A program made the position numbers and the translations under genes. A model generated the notes under the pieces. The model was not told the origin of the DNA and ran no database searches. It worked only from the letters and a program-made list of their open reading frames with translations. A DNA stretch of 64,000 bases from an uncultured Gammaproteobacteria bacterium (GTDB lineage Bacteria; Pseudomonadota; Gammaproteobacteria; Pseudomonadales; Azotimanducaceae). Of this stretch, positions 55,209 to 64,000 are shown piece by piece. The DNA is taken from the NCBI GenBank assembly GCA_913045175.1, contig CAJWQG010000003.1, forward strand, positions 44,848 to 108,847. Direction: 5' to 3'. Position 1 is the stretch's first letter; each line of letters begins with the position of its first letter.

Positions 55209-55685
55209 ATGGACAAGATTCCGATGACAGCTGACGGAGTGAAAGCTTTGCGCGAAGAGCTGGATCGCCTAAAGTCGGTAGAAAGGCCCAGGATAATTCA
55301 GGCTATCGCTGAAGCCAGGGAGCAGGGCGATTTGCGCGAAAATGCGGAATTTCAGTACGCAAAAGAGGAGCAGGGCTTTATAGAAGGTCGAATCCTGGAG
55401 GTCGAGAACAAGCTGTCAGCAGCCCAGGTGATTGATATTCGGGATATTTCGCCCAGTGGCCGCGTTATCTTTGGTGTGACGGTAACAGTCGTAAATATAG
55501 AAAACGAAGATGAATCCACCTATAAAATTGTTGGCGATGACGAAGCAGATCTGAAGTTGAATAAACTGTCTGTATATTCACCTTTTGCGAGGGCTTTGGT
55601 TGGAAAGGAAATTGGCGATGTTGCGGTCGTCAAAACGCTGAATGGAGACATTGAGCTGGAAATTTGCTCGATTGAGCACGTATAA
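55209..55685 (+). CDS. greA: Transcription elongation factor GreA
   Basis: Rescues backtracked RNA polymerase by stimulating transcript cleavage. The N-terminal coiled coil has [40 protein letters not shown], with the acidic tip Asp and Glu; the C-terminal domain has [21 protein letters not shown] choose ATG 55209 ([14 protein letters not shown]), giving 158 aa as in E. coli; ATG 55206 and TTG 55203 directly upstream are alternatives. Follows carB after 47 bases. Converges with yhbY, one base apart. Confidence 0.95.
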   Translation: MDKIPMTADGVKALREELDRLKSVERPRIIQAIAEAREQGDLRENAEFQYAKEEQGFIEGRILEVENKLSAAQVIDIRDISPSGRVIFGVTVTVVNIENEDESTYKIVGDDEADLKLNKLSVYSPFARALVGKEIGDVAVVKTLNGDIELEICSIEHV

Positions 55686-55708
55686 CTTAGAAAATGTTAC
55701 TTCTAAGT
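55685..55708. terminator. 8-bp palindrome at the greA/yhbY convergent junction
   Basis: ACTTAGAA (55685-55692) and TTCTAAGT (55701-55708) form a perfect inverted repeat around eight bases. It begins on the last base of greA and runs into the end of yhbY. It is AT-rich with only a short T-run, so it could be a weak two-way terminator; this is not certain. Confidence 0.4.
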
Positions 55709-55998
55709 ATGTTGGACAGCGCGGGATCTGGCTTTTTTGCTGCGCGATAGATGAGTGCAACGCCGCCGATCTTTTGAATTATTTCTGCCTCGTGGGTGGT
55801 CCTTACAAGCTCGATGAGTTCGCGTTTTGCCTCGCGATCATCAGTGAGAATTTTCAATTTGATTAACTCGTGATCCCCAAGTGCGCGTTCAATCTCCGCT
55901 TTAACGCTGTCGCTCAAGCCGTTTCCTGCGATAGTGACTACAGGGTTTAGGGTGTGACCGATTGCTCGAAAGCGCTTTTTCTGTTTTGAGGTTAACAT
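55687..55998 (-). CDS. yhbY: Ribosome assembly RNA-binding protein YhbY (CRM domain)
   Basis: A single CRM-domain protein that binds pre-50S particles. MLTSKQKKRFRAIGHTLNPVVTIAGNGLSDSVKAEIERALGDHELIKLKI is the family N terminus with the GxxG-like loop. 103 aa is normal. It lies between greA and rlmE as in E. coli and Pseudomonas, transcribed in the opposite direction and diverging from rlmE across 68 bases. Confidence 0.93.
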   Translation of the reverse strand: MLTSKQKKRFRAIGHTLNPVVTIAGNGLSDSVKAEIERALGDHELIKLKILTDDREAKRELIELVRTTHEAEIIQKIGGVALIYRAAKKPDPALSNILRSNIF

Positions 55999-56066
55999 TT
56001 GGTGGTGATATGTGAGCGGAGCACGGATTCTACAGTGCCCGTTATATTACTAACAGAGTAGATTAC

Positions 56067-56708
56067 ATGGCAAAGAAAACCGGTTCCAGCAAGCGCTGGC
56101 TAAGTAGACATGCCAAGGATACCTATGTCGAGGCGGCGAAGAACAGTGGATTTCGATCGCGTGCCAGCTACAAATTGATTCAGGTACAGGAGAAGTATGG
56201 TGTACTGGGCGCCGGCCAGACTGTCGTTGATCTAGGGGCCGCACCTGGCGGTTTCTCGCAGGTCGCACGGGACTTGGTTGGCGAAAAAGGGAGTGTCATT
56301 GCGTTAGATCTGCTGGATATGGAGCCACTGTCGGGTGTTCACTTTATAAAAGGTGACTTCACTGAGGAATCTACGCTCAAGCAACTGCTGCAATTCCTCG
56401 ATGGGCAAGCCGCAGACCTTGTAATTTCAGATATGGCCCCCAACTTAAGTGGGATGAAAGACATTGATCAGCCCAGGTCGATGTATTTGGTTGAGCTAGC
56501 AGTGGATGTTTCGACTAGAATTTTGCGCCCTGGAGGCTCGCTATTGGTTAAGTGCTTTGAGGGATCTGGGATTGATGAGGTTAGGAGATCATTTCGTGAG
56601 TCTTTTCAACAGTTTAACAACTATAAGCCTGAAGCGTCGAGAAGTCGTTCACGAGAGGTATACCTCCTAGGTAGAGGATTTAATAACGCCGAGACTGATT
56701 TTCTATAA
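56067..56708 (+). CDS. rlmE: 23S rRNA (uridine-2'-O-)-methyltransferase RlmE
   Basis: Methylates U2552 in the A loop of 23S rRNA late in 50S assembly. An N-terminal basic stretch (KKTGSSKRWLSRH) precedes SRASYKLIQVQEKYGVL, then the SAM motif VVDLGAAPGGFSQVA, and catalytic Lys/Asp residues in SDMAPNLSGMKDIDQPR and LLVKCFEGSG. 213 aa is standard. rlmE-ftsH is a heat-inducible pair in E. coli; no sigma-32 match is visible here. Confidence 0.95.
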   Translation: MAKKTGSSKRWLSRHAKDTYVEAAKNSGFRSRASYKLIQVQEKYGVLGAGQTVVDLGAAPGGFSQVARDLVGEKGSVIALDLLDMEPLSGVHFIKGDFTEESTLKQLLQFLDGQAADLVISDMAPNLSGMKDIDQPRSMYLVELAVDVSTRILRPGGSLLVKCFEGSGIDEVRRSFRESFQQFNNYKPEASRSRSREVYLLGRGFNNAETDFL

Positions 56709-56737
56709 CGCCTTGGCTGATTTTTGCATGAAGGCGT
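56708..56737 (+). repeat. Inverted repeat between rlmE and ftsH
   Basis: ACGCCTT (56708-56714) and AAGGCGT (56731-56737) are perfect 7-bp arms around 16 bases, starting at the rlmE stop. No T-run follows. It may form a stem in the rlmE-ftsH message; no function is clear. Confidence 0.45.
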
Positions 56738-56797
56738 GGCAGAAAGATTGATGGAGTATAGAATGTATGAATTGGATCTCATCTTGAGGAACTGGAA

Positions 56798-58714
56798 GTG
56801 AACGATATGGGCAAGAATTTATTGCTGTGGCTGATTATTGCGGCGGTGCTATTGACGGTGTTCCAGAACTTCCAGGTTAAGAGCGGCCCGGAGGAAATTG
56901 ACTACTCAACTTTCATTGAGCTCGTGAATAAGAGTCAAGTCAGGGAGATTGAGGTTGAGGGACAGACGATCATTGGTACTCGATACGATGGTCAGTCTTT
57001 TGAGACGATTCAGCCACAAATTTCCGATAACGCGTTAATCGACGATCTGTTGGATCACAATGTAAATTTCAAAGGCAATAAGCCTGAACAGCAGAGCATT
57101 TGGACGCAACTACTGGTAGCCAGCTTTCCTATCCTGGTCATCATCGCAGTATTCATGTTCTTTATGCGACAGATGCAGGGTGGTTCCGGCGGTCGCGGTG
57201 GCCCCTTAACTTTTGGCAAGAGCAAGGCAAAGTTACTTGGCGAAGATCAGATTAAGACGACGTTTGCGGATGTCGCAGGTGTCGACGAGGCGAAAGAAGA
57301 CGTTCAGGAACTTGTAGAATTCTTGCAGGATCCTGCCAAGTTCCAGCGACTGGGTGGGAGGATTCCGCGAGGTATCCTGATGGTCGGTCAGCCGGGCACG
57401 GGTAAGACGCTGCTCGCCAGGGCGATTGCAGGGGAGGCAAGGGTCCCGTTTTTCTCTATTTCGGGTTCTGACTTTGTAGAAATGTTTGTTGGCGTTGGTG
57501 CGTCCCGCGTGCGGGATATGTTTGATCAGGCAAAGAAGCAAACGCCATGCATTATCTTCATTGACGAGATCGACGCAGTAGGGCGCCATAGGGGTGCAGG
57601 TCTCGGTGGTGGTCACGATGAGAGAGAGCAGACTCTTAACCAGTTGCTGGTCGAGATGGACGGTTTCGATGGCAATGAAGGCATCATCGTCATCGCATCA
57701 ACGAATAGGCCGGACGTGTTGGATCCAGCACTACTCAGGCCGGGAAGGTTTGATCGCCAAGTTGTCGTGTCACTGCCCGACATTCGCGGTCGTGAGCAAA
57801 TTCTAAAAGTTCATATGCGTAAAGTACCATTGGCCGAAGATGTAGAACCTGCGATTATCGCGCGCGGTACGCCAGGGTTCTCTGGTGCGGACCTGGCGAA
57901 CGTGGTCAATGAAGCTGCATTGTTTGCTGCGCGAAAAGACAAGCGAACGGTTGGTATGGCTGAATTCGATCAGGCCAAAGATAAGATCATGATGGGTGCT
58001 GAACGCAAGAGCATGGTCATGTCTGAAAAGGAAAAGAAAAATACTGCTTATCATGAGGCTGGGCATTGTATTGTGGGGTATCTGGTTCCCGAACATGACC
58101 CCAGCTACAAGGTGACCATCATTCCAAGAGGTCGAGCACTTGGCGTTACGATGTTCCTGCCGGAAGAAGATCGGTACTCGTTAAGCAAGCGATCCATTTT
58201 TAGTCAGATATGCTCTTTGTTTGGTGGAAGAATTGCAGAAGAGCTAACGCTTGGACCTGAAGGCATCACGACTGGTGCATCGAATGATATTGAGCGCGCG
58301 ACGAAAATGGCGCGCGCATCGGTGACTAAGTGGGGGCTTTCCGAGGAACTTGGTCCGCTAATGTACGATGAGGAAGATGAAGAGGTTTTCCTTGGAAAAT
58401 CGGCAGGAGCGACGAGATCAACTGTTTCAGGGGAAACTGCCAGCAAGATCGACAAGGAAGTGAGATCAATAATTGATGAATGTTATGCCACTGCGAAGAG
58501 GCTTCTGGAAGAAAACAGGGACAAGCTGGATGCAATGGCCGAAGCCCTGCTTGAATATGAAACCATCGATCGTGATCAGATTGATGACATAATGAATGGA
58601 AGAAAACCTCGACCTCCGGAAGATTGGGATGACAAGGGCCCCGCTTCACCTGCATCCGAACAACCTGGATCGCGCCCGCCTGGACCTGTTGGGGACCCAG
58701 CAGCAGACCACTAA
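56798..58714 (+). CDS. ftsH: ATP-dependent zinc metalloprotease FtsH
   Basis: Membrane-bound hexameric AAA protease that degrades sigma-32, LpxC and unassembled membrane proteins; HflK/HflC encoded earlier in this window modulate it. Two membrane segments (about residues 6-22 and 105-125), then the AAA domain with [24 protein letters not shown] and [18 protein letters not shown], and the protease site HEAGH (about 419). The C-terminal tail is Pro/Asp-rich. GTG 56798 with GAGGA eight bases before; ATG 56807 is possible. 638 aa. folP follows. Confidence 0.96.
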   Translation: MNDMGKNLLLWLIIAAVLLTVFQNFQVKSGPEEIDYSTFIELVNKSQVREIEVEGQTIIGTRYDGQSFETIQPQISDNALIDDLLDHNVNFKGNKPEQQSIWTQLLVASFPILVIIAVFMFFMRQMQGGSGGRGGPLTFGKSKAKLLGEDQIKTTFADVAGVDEAKEDVQELVEFLQDPAKFQRLGGRIPRGILMVGQPGTGKTLLARAIAGEARVPFFSISGSDFVEMFVGVGASRVRDMFDQAKKQTPCIIFIDEIDAVGRHRGAGLGGGHDEREQTLNQLLVEMDGFDGNEGIIVIASTNRPDVLDPALLRPGRFDRQVVVSLPDIRGREQILKVHMRKVPLAEDVEPAIIARGTPGFSGADLANVVNEAALFAARKDKRTVGMAEFDQAKDKIMMGAERKSMVMSEKEKKNTAYHEAGHCIVGYLVPEHDPSYKVTIIPRGRALGVTMFLPEEDRYSLSKRSIFSQICSLFGGRIAEELTLGPEGITTGASNDIERATKMARASVTKWGLSEELGPLMYDEEDEEVFLGKSAGATRSTVSGETASKIDKEVRSIIDECYATAKRLLEENRDKLDAMAEALLEYETIDRDQIDDIMNGRKPRPPEDWDDKGPASPASEQPGSRPPGPVGDPAADH

Positions 58715-58724
58715 CCTTTTATCA

Positions 58725-59555
58725 ATGAGCTCGAAACTCGCGTCACTCCTTGACCAGCGACGTCCGCTGGTCATGGGAATTCTTAATGTGACGCCTGACT
58801 CTTTTTCTGATGGTGGGTGCTATGACAACCATCACGCTGCGTTAGATCATGTGCTTACTATGTTGGAGCAGGGTGCGGACATCATCGATATTGGGGGTGA
58901 GTCTACGCGGCCTGGCGCCGACCATGTCTCGAAGGAGACTGAAATTGAAAGGGTAATACCCGTTCTCGAAAGTCTACGAGCGCTAACCGATGCCTGTATC
59001 TCTGTGGATACCAGTACGCCAGAGGTTATGAAGCAGGCAGCGGCAGCGGGCTGTGATTTGATCAATGATGTTCGCAGTTTGACTCGTGCAGATGCCTTGT
59101 CGGTGGCTGCTACAACTTCGTTACCTGTTTGTTTGATGCACATGCAGGGAGAGCCCAAAACGATGCAGGAAAACCCATGCTATGAGAATCTGATTGATGA
59201 AATATGTGCCTTTTTTAGTGAGCGTATTGCGGTCTGCGAAGAAGCAGGTATTGATCGGCAAAGGCTGATTATCGATCCGGGGTTTGGTTTCGGCAAAACA
59301 CCAGAGCACAACCTCATGTTAGTTAATCGATTAGGCCAGCTAGATACCTTTGAACTACCCATTTTGGTAGGGCTTTCAAGAAAGAGTACCATCAGTAAAA
59401 TTGTTGGCAGTGATGAATCACTTAAGGCGGGTAGTATTGCTGGTGCATTACTCGCGGTTACCGGCGGCGCGAAAATCGTCCGGGTTCATGACGTAAAAGA
59501 GACGGTTGCTGCTTTGAAGATTGCGACCTCCATACAAAGAGAGCAGCCACAATGA
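58725..59555 (+). CDS. folP: Dihydropteroate synthase
   Basis: Joins para-aminobenzoate to the pterin diphosphate in folate synthesis; the sulfonamide target. ATG 58725 gives [31 protein letters not shown] with the first signature right behind; [16 protein letters not shown] and [15 protein letters not shown] follow, and the end has [14 protein letters not shown]. 276 aa. The frame is open upstream inside ftsH, but only from 58725 is it homologous. Four-base overlap with glmM. ftsH-folP-glmM is a conserved order. Confidence 0.95.
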   Translation: MSSKLASLLDQRRPLVMGILNVTPDSFSDGGCYDNHHAALDHVLTMLEQGADIIDIGGESTRPGADHVSKETEIERVIPVLESLRALTDACISVDTSTPEVMKQAAAAGCDLINDVRSLTRADALSVAATTSLPVCLMHMQGEPKTMQENPCYENLIDEICAFFSERIAVCEEAGIDRQRLIIDPGFGFGKTPEHNLMLVNRLGQLDTFELPILVGLSRKSTISKIVGSDESLKAGSIAGALLAVTGGAKIVRVHDVKETVAALKIATSIQREQPQ

Positions 59556-60907
59556 GCGGAAGAGAAGCAGACCATAAGCGTTTTTTTGGAACGGATGGCA
59601 TACGGGGGCGGGTAGGTGACCCACCGATTACGCCTGAGTTTATGCTCAAGTTGGGGTGGGCTGCAGGGCGGGTATTTTCAAGAACGGGTCGGGGACATAT
59701 TCTTATAGGCAAGGACACCAGAGTCTCCGGATATATGTTTGAATCGTCGCTCGAAGCGGGGCTTGCTGCTTCGGGTGTCGATGTGTCGCTTCTAGGCCCT
59801 ATGCCAACCCCGGCGATCGCCTATCTCACAAGAACCTTCAAGGCACAGGCAGGTATTGTCATTAGCGCGTCACACAATCCCTTTTATGACAACGGAGTTA
59901 AGTTTTTTTCAGACAGTGGCGAGAAGCTTGATGATGCGGTTGAGTTAGAGATTGAAAGTGAGTTGGACAAACCTATGTCGATAGTTGACTCGGACCAGAT
60001 CGGCAAAGTATCCCGCATCAATGATGCTGCAGGTAGATACGTTGAATTTTGCAAGAGCTGCTTTCCCACTTCTTATAATCTGGCGGGATTTAAAATTGTC
60101 GTGGACTGCGCGCATGGCGCAACCTACCACATTGCACCTAATGTGTTTAAGGAACTTGGTGCGGAAGTAATTGAAATCGGCGCCGCTCCAGATGGCTTCA
60201 ATATAAATGATGGGGTTGGCTCAACGTTTCCTGATGCTCTGGCAGAAACGGTGACCTCTACCAAAGCGGACTTGGGCATTGCACTTGATGGAGACGGTGA
60301 TCGGGTCATAATGGTTGATGATCGTGGTGAGATTGTTGACGGAGATGAGCTGCTACTGATCATTGCGCTTTCGAGGAAGCAGGCAGGGCGTTTAGTTGGA
60401 GGTGTTGTTGGCACCCAAATGAGTAACTTCGGGCTTGAGAAAGCTTTGGAGCAGGAATCGATACCCTTTGTAAGGGCTGCAGTGGGTGATCGATATGTAC
60501 TCTCGGAACTCCAGCGAAACCGTTGGGAGCTCGGTGGAGAGTCCTCGGGACATATTCTGTGCCTTGATCTGACTTCGACCGGTGATGGTATTGTGTCGGC
60601 TCTGCAGGTGCTTAGCGCAATGCTGATGACAAATAAATCACTACATGAACTCAAGCAGGCTATGGTCAAGTACCCCCAGCACATGATTAATGTGAGCTGT
60701 CGTGAGCTTGTGGCTGTGGAGGAAATACCCCAGATCTGCGAGGCCATTAAAGTGACGGAGTCGGAACTGCAGGGCAAAGGCAGAGTGTTGTTACGTCCGT
60801 CCGGAACTGAGCCAGTAGTAAGGGTTATGGTAGAGGGCGAGAACGTGTCGCAAGTTGAAAAGCTGGCCAATCAGCTGGCAGAAGTTGTAGAAGAATCAGT
60901 GGGATAG
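59552..60907 (+). CDS. glmM: Phosphoglucosamine mutase
   Basis: Converts glucosamine-6-phosphate to glucosamine-1-phosphate for UDP-GlcNAc synthesis. [19 protein letters not shown] at the start, the phosphoserine loop [17 protein letters not shown], the metal loop [11 protein letters not shown], and the sugar and phosphate loops GGESSGH and [15 protein letters not shown] are all present. 451 aa is normal. ATG overlaps folP by four bases. tpiA follows after 80 bases. Confidence 0.96.
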   Translation: MSGREADHKRFFGTDGIRGRVGDPPITPEFMLKLGWAAGRVFSRTGRGHILIGKDTRVSGYMFESSLEAGLAASGVDVSLLGPMPTPAIAYLTRTFKAQAGIVISASHNPFYDNGVKFFSDSGEKLDDAVELEIESELDKPMSIVDSDQIGKVSRINDAAGRYVEFCKSCFPTSYNLAGFKIVVDCAHGATYHIAPNVFKELGAEVIEIGAAPDGFNINDGVGSTFPDALAETVTSTKADLGIALDGDGDRVIMVDDRGEIVDGDELLLIIALSRKQAGRLVGGVVGTQMSNFGLEKALEQESIPFVRAAVGDRYVLSELQRNRWELGGESSGHILCLDLTSTGDGIVSALQVLSAMLMTNKSLHELKQAMVKYPQHMINVSCRELVAVEEIPQICEAIKVTESELQGKGRVLLRPSGTEPVVRVMVEGENVSQVEKLANQLAEVVEESVG

Positions 60908-60923
60908 CTAGTCGCCTGGTGGT

Positions 60924-60952
60924 TTGCAAGTTCAAAATAAAGCCGTTACTAT
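60924..60952 (+). promoter_or_regulatory. Possible promoter for tpiA-secG-tRNA-Leu
   Basis: TTGCAA (60924-60929), 17 bases, TACTAT (60947-60952): 4 of 6 matches at each hexamer with ideal spacing, 36 bases upstream of the tpiA GTG. It would drive tpiA, secG and the tRNA. Confidence 0.4.
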
Positions 60953-60987
60953 TTGCCGCCTTTTGCCAAGCGGGTGGATTGTAAATT

Positions 60988-61740
60988 GTGAGAAAAGCAC
61001 TCGTTGCAGGTAACTGGAAGATGAATGGGAGTCGTGAAAGTGTGGCGGAACTGGTTGCTTCACTTGTCGAGTCTCAACCGTTTCAGTGTGACACGCTCGT
61101 GTGTCCGCCATCGGTATTCTTGCAGCAGGTAGCGGAGCTACTCGAAGGAAGTTCGATAGCGGTTGGCGCACAGAATATTGACCCGCGTAAAAGCGGAGCG
61201 TACACGGGCGAAGTATCAGCATCCATGGTAAAAGAATTCGGATGTAAGTATGTGCTGGTGGGTCATTCTGAACGTCGGACCCTATTTGGTGAAACCGATG
61301 CAGCGGTGGCTGCCAAGTATGGTGCTGCCTTGGAAGCTGGGCTTACGCCAATACTTTGTATCGGGGAAACTCTCGAGCAGAGGAAAGCCGGGGATACGCG
61401 GAAAGTAGTATCTGATCAGTTGGGAGCTGTGACACGGGAACTGTCAATAGAGGAATGTGTGGCAGGAATTGTTGCTTATGAACCTGTATGGGCGATTGGT
61501 ACCGGTGAAACTGCCACTCCTGAGCAAGCAGGTGAAGTCCATGGAGGCATTAGGGCGTCACTGAGAGAGAAAGATGAGGAACTAGCGCGGGAAATGCGCA
61601 TTCTTTATGGTGGTAGCGTTAATCCCACGAATGCAGAGGGATTAATGAAGGAGATAGATATTGACGGTGCGCTGGTAGGTGGCGCATCTCTTGTAGCTAA
61701 TGATTTTGTTGCTATCTGCAAGGCGACAGAGGCGAAGTAA
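60988..61740 (+). CDS. tpiA: Triosephosphate isomerase
   Basis: Interconverts dihydroxyacetone phosphate and glyceraldehyde-3-phosphate. GNWKMNGS holds the N-terminal Lys, KYVLVGHSERR the catalytic His, VAYEPVWAIGTG the catalytic Glu, and ILYGGSVNPTNA with DGALVGGASL the phosphate-binding loops. 250 aa is standard. The start is GTG 60988. The stop shares one base with the secG ATG. tpiA-secG-tRNA-Leu is the usual pseudomonad order. Confidence 0.96.
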   Translation: MRKALVAGNWKMNGSRESVAELVASLVESQPFQCDTLVCPPSVFLQQVAELLEGSSIAVGAQNIDPRKSGAYTGEVSASMVKEFGCKYVLVGHSERRTLFGETDAAVAAKYGAALEAGLTPILCIGETLEQRKAGDTRKVVSDQLGAVTRELSIEECVAGIVAYEPVWAIGTGETATPEQAGEVHGGIRASLREKDEELAREMRILYGGSVNPTNAEGLMKEIDIDGALVGGASLVANDFVAICKATEAK

Positions 61741-62102
61741 TGGATTTGGATATTATAGAAACACTGGTGCTAGTAGCTCATGTGCTTGCTGCGTTGGCCA
61801 TTATTGGCTTGATATTAATTCAGCAAGGTAAGGGTGCGGATATGGGCGCGGGCTTTGGCGCCGGTGCATCATCCACGGTCTTTGGCAGTTCGGGGGCGGG
61901 AGATTTTCTTACGAAATCAACGACATGGATAGCAATTGGATTTTTTCTCACCAGCTTTGCTCTGGCGTATTTTGCCAAGCAAAAGTCTGTTGAGGCCAGG
62001 GATTTAGGCATTCCACAGGTTATTCAGACTCAGGAAGTTCCCGCTGAACCGTCCGTGGTGCCTGTGATTGATTCCTCGGATTCTGAAGTACCTGAGTTGT
62101 AG
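61740..62102 (+). CDS. secG: Protein translocase subunit SecG
   Basis: A small subunit of the SecYEG channel. Two membrane helices (about residues 5-25 and 55-75) with the conserved loop IGLILIQQGKGADMGAGFGAGASSTVFGSSGAGDFLTK between them. The C-terminal tail is acidic and polar. 120 aa is typical. It starts on the last base of tpiA and is followed after nine bases by tRNA-Leu(GAG). Confidence 0.95.
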   Translation: MDLDIIETLVLVAHVLAALAIIGLILIQQGKGADMGAGFGAGASSTVFGSSGAGDFLTKSTTWIAIGFFLTSFALAYFAKQKSVEARDLGIPQVIQTQEVPAEPSVVPVIDSSDSEVPEL

Positions 62103-62111
62103 ACAGCGCTT

Positions 62112-62198
62112 GCCGAAGTGGTGAAATTGGTAGACACGCTACCTTGAGGGGGTAGTGGGGGAAACCCCGTGGAGGTTCAAGTCCTCTCTTCGGCACCA
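62112..62198 (+). tRNA. tRNA-Leu (anticodon GAG)
   Basis: Begins GCCGAAGTGGTGAAATTGG and ends CTTCGGCACCA, with CCA encoded. Anticodon stem CTACC/GGTAG with loop TTGAGGG gives anticodon GAG (reads CUC/CUU). It has a long variable arm like the tRNA-Leu(CAG) earlier in the window. 87 nt. The secG-tRNA-Leu order is normal, but rimP/nusA, which usually follow, are displaced by an integrase. Confidence 0.96.
62173..62198 (+). other. Probable attachment site (3' end of tRNA-Leu)
   Basis: The T-arm and acceptor 3' half of tRNA-Leu(GAG) lie 125-173 bases before an integrase gene reading in the same direction. Integrated elements with tyrosine-type integrases commonly recombine into the 3' half of tRNA genes and leave the tRNA intact. 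The second copy (other end of the element) would be beyond the window, so the exact core cannot be set. Confidence 0.5.
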
Positions 62199-62371
62199 TC
62201 TATAACTGCATACTTTCGCTATTATCCTTGTTTTATATAGACTTTTTAACTTTCAATGTAGTTTAAAAACCTATATTTGGTCTACTTATGGTATACTTCG
62301 ATAAAAAAAGCTAACAATAAGAAGTGCCTAGCGGTATACTTAATGGATGCTTTCGGCAAGCTCAGCACCCC
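62199..62371 (+). other. AT-rich integrase upstream region with direct repeats
   Basis: The segment between the tRNA and the integrase is clearly more AT-rich than the neighbouring genes. GGTATACTT occurs twice, at 62290-62298 and 62333-62341, 43 bases apart, which could be integrase arm-type sites or an operator. A further stretch TTTCGGCAAGCTCAGCACC (62351-62369) resembles a repeat motif common in many genomes but occurs only once here. No gene seen. Confidence 0.45.
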
Positions 62372-63823
62372 ATGAAAATTAAACACCTAAAAATCAGAAG
62401 CGACGCTCAGAGTTTTGCGTTCCAACGAAAGATCCCGCTTCGGCTTCAACAAAAAGCCAAAAACCTAAACATTAAAAACCCAGTGGTCATGCCTCTGAAA
62501 CTAGCTGTCGGTGCTTCTGAGGTAATGGTAGCGACAGCCATCGAACAGAAAAATAAGCAATTTGAAACGCTTATTCGATTCCTAGAACAGACCGATTACA
62601 CGGCTGTCGACGCAGCTGGCTGGGAGAAAAATGCAAAGGCGTATCTGGATGTCCGCGGGTTAAAAGCAGGGACTCTTGTTGGGGTTGACAGTTTTAGCGA
62701 CGAGACCGACTACAGGATAGAGGAAGCTCTTGGCATCCACGCCAACCAAGACCACCCAGATTGGGACCGAAATTACCCAGAGAAAACTAAGCTCCCGAAA
62801 CAGCTAGTTGGGGCGGTGATGGAGATACTGAAACAGCGGGAAGGCACACAGAAGTTTCATCTTTTCAGCGATGCAGTCGACCATTACAAAGCATACAAAG
62901 AGAAACAGTTGAACGAACACTCAGGAACTGAAGTCGAACGAAACCGTAAAAAAAGAGAATGGCTAAAAGATGTAAAACGACTGAGCGACTTCTTGGATTT
63001 CTGTGGCGATCAGGAGTTTACTCAAGAGAACGTCAACGAGGATCTCAGGCTCTACAGAAACCACCTCACGACTGTTTACCCCAACGCCAACACCGCTAAA
63101 CGACATCTCAATGTACCAGCGGCTGCAATCAGACTTTACGCTGACGAAGTTGTTACACACGTCGCTGTAGCACAACTAAGAATAGCTGGTCAGTCTAAGA
63201 CCGCTTCAGCAAGACCGCCGATAAAGTTAGATACCGAACTGCCACTGCTGTGGAGAGCAGCCCATGACGAGTCTTTTGGACAATTTGAAAGACTAAGTAT
63301 CTTTGGAATTTTCTGTGGCGCTTCTGCAGCTGAGATATGTCAAACACAAGTTGAAGATATTTTTGCTTTGGACGGCTATTACATTCTTGGTGGAACGAAG
63401 CGAGAGGCCAGACGAAGGCCTGTCGTGATAATCAACCAGACGCACCTGAAACTGCTGACGCTCAATAACGCAGGTTATGTCGTCGGCGAGAAAGTAGCTT
63501 TACAACAGAATCACTCTCAGAAGTTTGCCAAGGTGCTGCGAGAAGTGACTGGCAATGACCAACTTATCCCCTACAGCTGCAGATATACAGGAAAGCATCT
63601 GGCCGACACAAAAGGCATCGGACATGACGATGTCCTTGAAAGTATGTTTGGCTGGAGAGCTCGTAAAAAACAAGCCAAAGACAACTATGGAAAGGCAGGT
63701 ATTTACTCTCCGACGTATATTGAACAGATGAAACAGATTACGAGGAAGATGCTGGAGGACTTGCCAGACTACAGCAGCCCGAATACTCCTACGAAAAACG
63801 TAGTCCCCATAAGAGGCGAGTAA
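62372..63823 (+). CDS. Tyrosine-recombinase-type integrase with altered active site
   Basis: A site-specific integrase of 484 aa (from ATG 62372, MKIKHLKIRSDAQSF; an upstream in-frame GTG at 62324 adds 16 residues). The N-terminal part (to ~170) is the arm-binding/DUF6538-like region, then a SAM-like core-binding domain (about 185-265). In the catalytic domain GTKREARRRPVVI (Lys ~343), PYSCRYTGKHLAD (Arg ~404, Tyr where His is usual) and FGWRARKKQAKDNYGKAG (Trp ~428, nucleophile Tyr ~439) are recognisable. Box I reads CGASAAEICQTQVEDI: the Arg of G-x-R-x-x-E is Ser. It sits next to tRNA-Leu(GAG), so it marks an island edge. Confidence 0.8.
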   Translation: MKIKHLKIRSDAQSFAFQRKIPLRLQQKAKNLNIKNPVVMPLKLAVGASEVMVATAIEQKNKQFETLIRFLEQTDYTAVDAAGWEKNAKAYLDVRGLKAGTLVGVDSFSDETDYRIEEALGIHANQDHPDWDRNYPEKTKLPKQLVGAVMEILKQREGTQKFHLFSDAVDHYKAYKEKQLNEHSGTEVERNRKKREWLKDVKRLSDFLDFCGDQEFTQENVNEDLRLYRNHLTTVYPNANTAKRHLNVPAAAIRLYADEVVTHVAVAQLRIAGQSKTASARPPIKLDTELPLLWRAAHDESFGQFERLSIFGIFCGASAAEICQTQVEDIFALDGYYILGGTKREARRRPVVIINQTHLKLLTLNNAGYVVGEKVALQQNHSQKFAKVLREVTGNDQLIPYSCRYTGKHLADTKGIGHDDVLESMFGWRARKKQAKDNYGKAGIYSPTYIEQMKQITRKMLEDLPDYSSPNTPTKNVVPIRGE

Positions 63824-64000
63824 TAAAAAGAATAAACAACAAAAGAAAATACATCAGTTATCTTATCGTCACGACAAGGGCGGCGGCGGGAATGTGGACA
63901 ACACAGGCAAGTTAAGCTGTACTTAGATTGCCTTTGGAGAGCTCCACAGGAGAAGTTTTGGGTCTTAGGTCGTTATGCAACCTCTAACAAGGAGAGCACC
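63824..64000. other. Window end, start of island interior, no gene identified
   Basis: 177 bases after the integrase stop. It begins A-rich (TAATAAAAAGAATAAACAAC) and ends with AAGGAGAG, which could be the ribosome binding site of a gene starting just beyond the window. A GGCGGCGGCGGG stretch occurs near 63880. Nothing else is supported. Confidence 0.3.

Noticed and set aside
58596..58724. 43-codon extension of FolP inside ftsH
   Set aside because: It is out-of-frame reading of the ftsH tail; folate synthase homology starts at 58725.
60124..60870. 248-codon open frame on the minus strand inside glmM
   Set aside because: Antisense shadow of a strongly conserved gene; Ser/Thr-rich composition and no recognisable domain.

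Overview
This window is chromosomal DNA from a gammaproteobacterium, most like the Pseudomonas/Cellvibrio side of the class. The gene order shows this. The left block (nnr-tsaE-amiB-mutL-miaA-hfq-hflX-hflK-hflC-DUF2065-purA ... rnr-rlmB-rpsF-rpsR-DUF2232-rplI-dnaB-alr-radA) follows the classic E. coli/Pseudomonas clusters. The right block (smpB ... ratA-rnfH / bamE / fur / recN / grpE-dnaK-dnaJ-dapB-carA-carB-greA / yhbY / rlmE-ftsH-folP-glmM-tpiA-secG-tRNA-Leu) is nearly the Pseudomonas order. The tmRNA tag (ANDENYALAA) also fits. I cannot name a genus from sequence alone. Non-AUG start codons (GTG, TTG) are unusually common.

Layout. 1-11130: cell-wall amidase, mismatch repair, tRNA modification, Hfq and the HflX/HflKC set, ending in purA. 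11150-11833: a lone type IV pilin and a tRNA-Leu(CAG) on the minus strand. 11888-20826: RNase R, RlmB, the S6-S18-L9 ribosomal operon, DnaB, alanine racemase and RadA. 20831-27821: EttA (minus), then nrdR and a riboflavin/thiamine/phospholipid operon (ribD-ribH-nusB-thiL-pgpA, an exported aspartic protease, ribA). 27837-30861: the isoprenoid genes dxs-ispA-xseB (minus). 31009-38868: a mixed-strand accessory stretch with a cytochrome c', an MFS exporter, an M48 lipoprotein protease, a NUDIX hydrolase, a metallo-beta-lactamase-fold hydrolase, a degenerate GGDEF protein, ferrochelatase, an exported orphan SAM-hydrolase C-terminal domain and a methyltransferase. 38998-39907: tmRNA with smpB. 40044-44596: an NSS transporter, ratA-rnfH, bamE, fur and recN. 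44786-49784: heat-shock genes hrcA-grpE-dnaK-dnaJ with visible sigma-32 promoters. 49837-61740 and on: dapB-carAB, greA, rlmE-ftsH-folP-glmM and tpiA-secG. The window ends at tRNA-Leu(GAG), followed directly by a tyrosine-recombinase-type integrase, which marks the left edge of an integrated island where rimP-nusA would be expected.

The most interesting non-gene signals are three. (1) Three copies of a dispersed MITE-like repeat with roughly 20-bp terminal inverted repeats; two are 130 bp, and one is a 53-bp internally deleted derivative that exactly fills a convergent gene junction and supplies stop-codon bases to its neighbours. (2) A pyrBI-like attenuator in front of carAB, made of a 30-codon leader ORF read through a strong intrinsic terminator. 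(3) The integrase at tRNA-Leu(GAG), which appears to lack the first catalytic arginine. Protein-level oddities include Hfq with Ser in place of His57, a GADKF degenerate GGDEF domain, a cysteine-free pilin, and a signal-peptide-bearing stand-alone SAM_HAT C-terminal-like domain. I see no CRISPR array, no obvious defence island and no IS transposase in the window.
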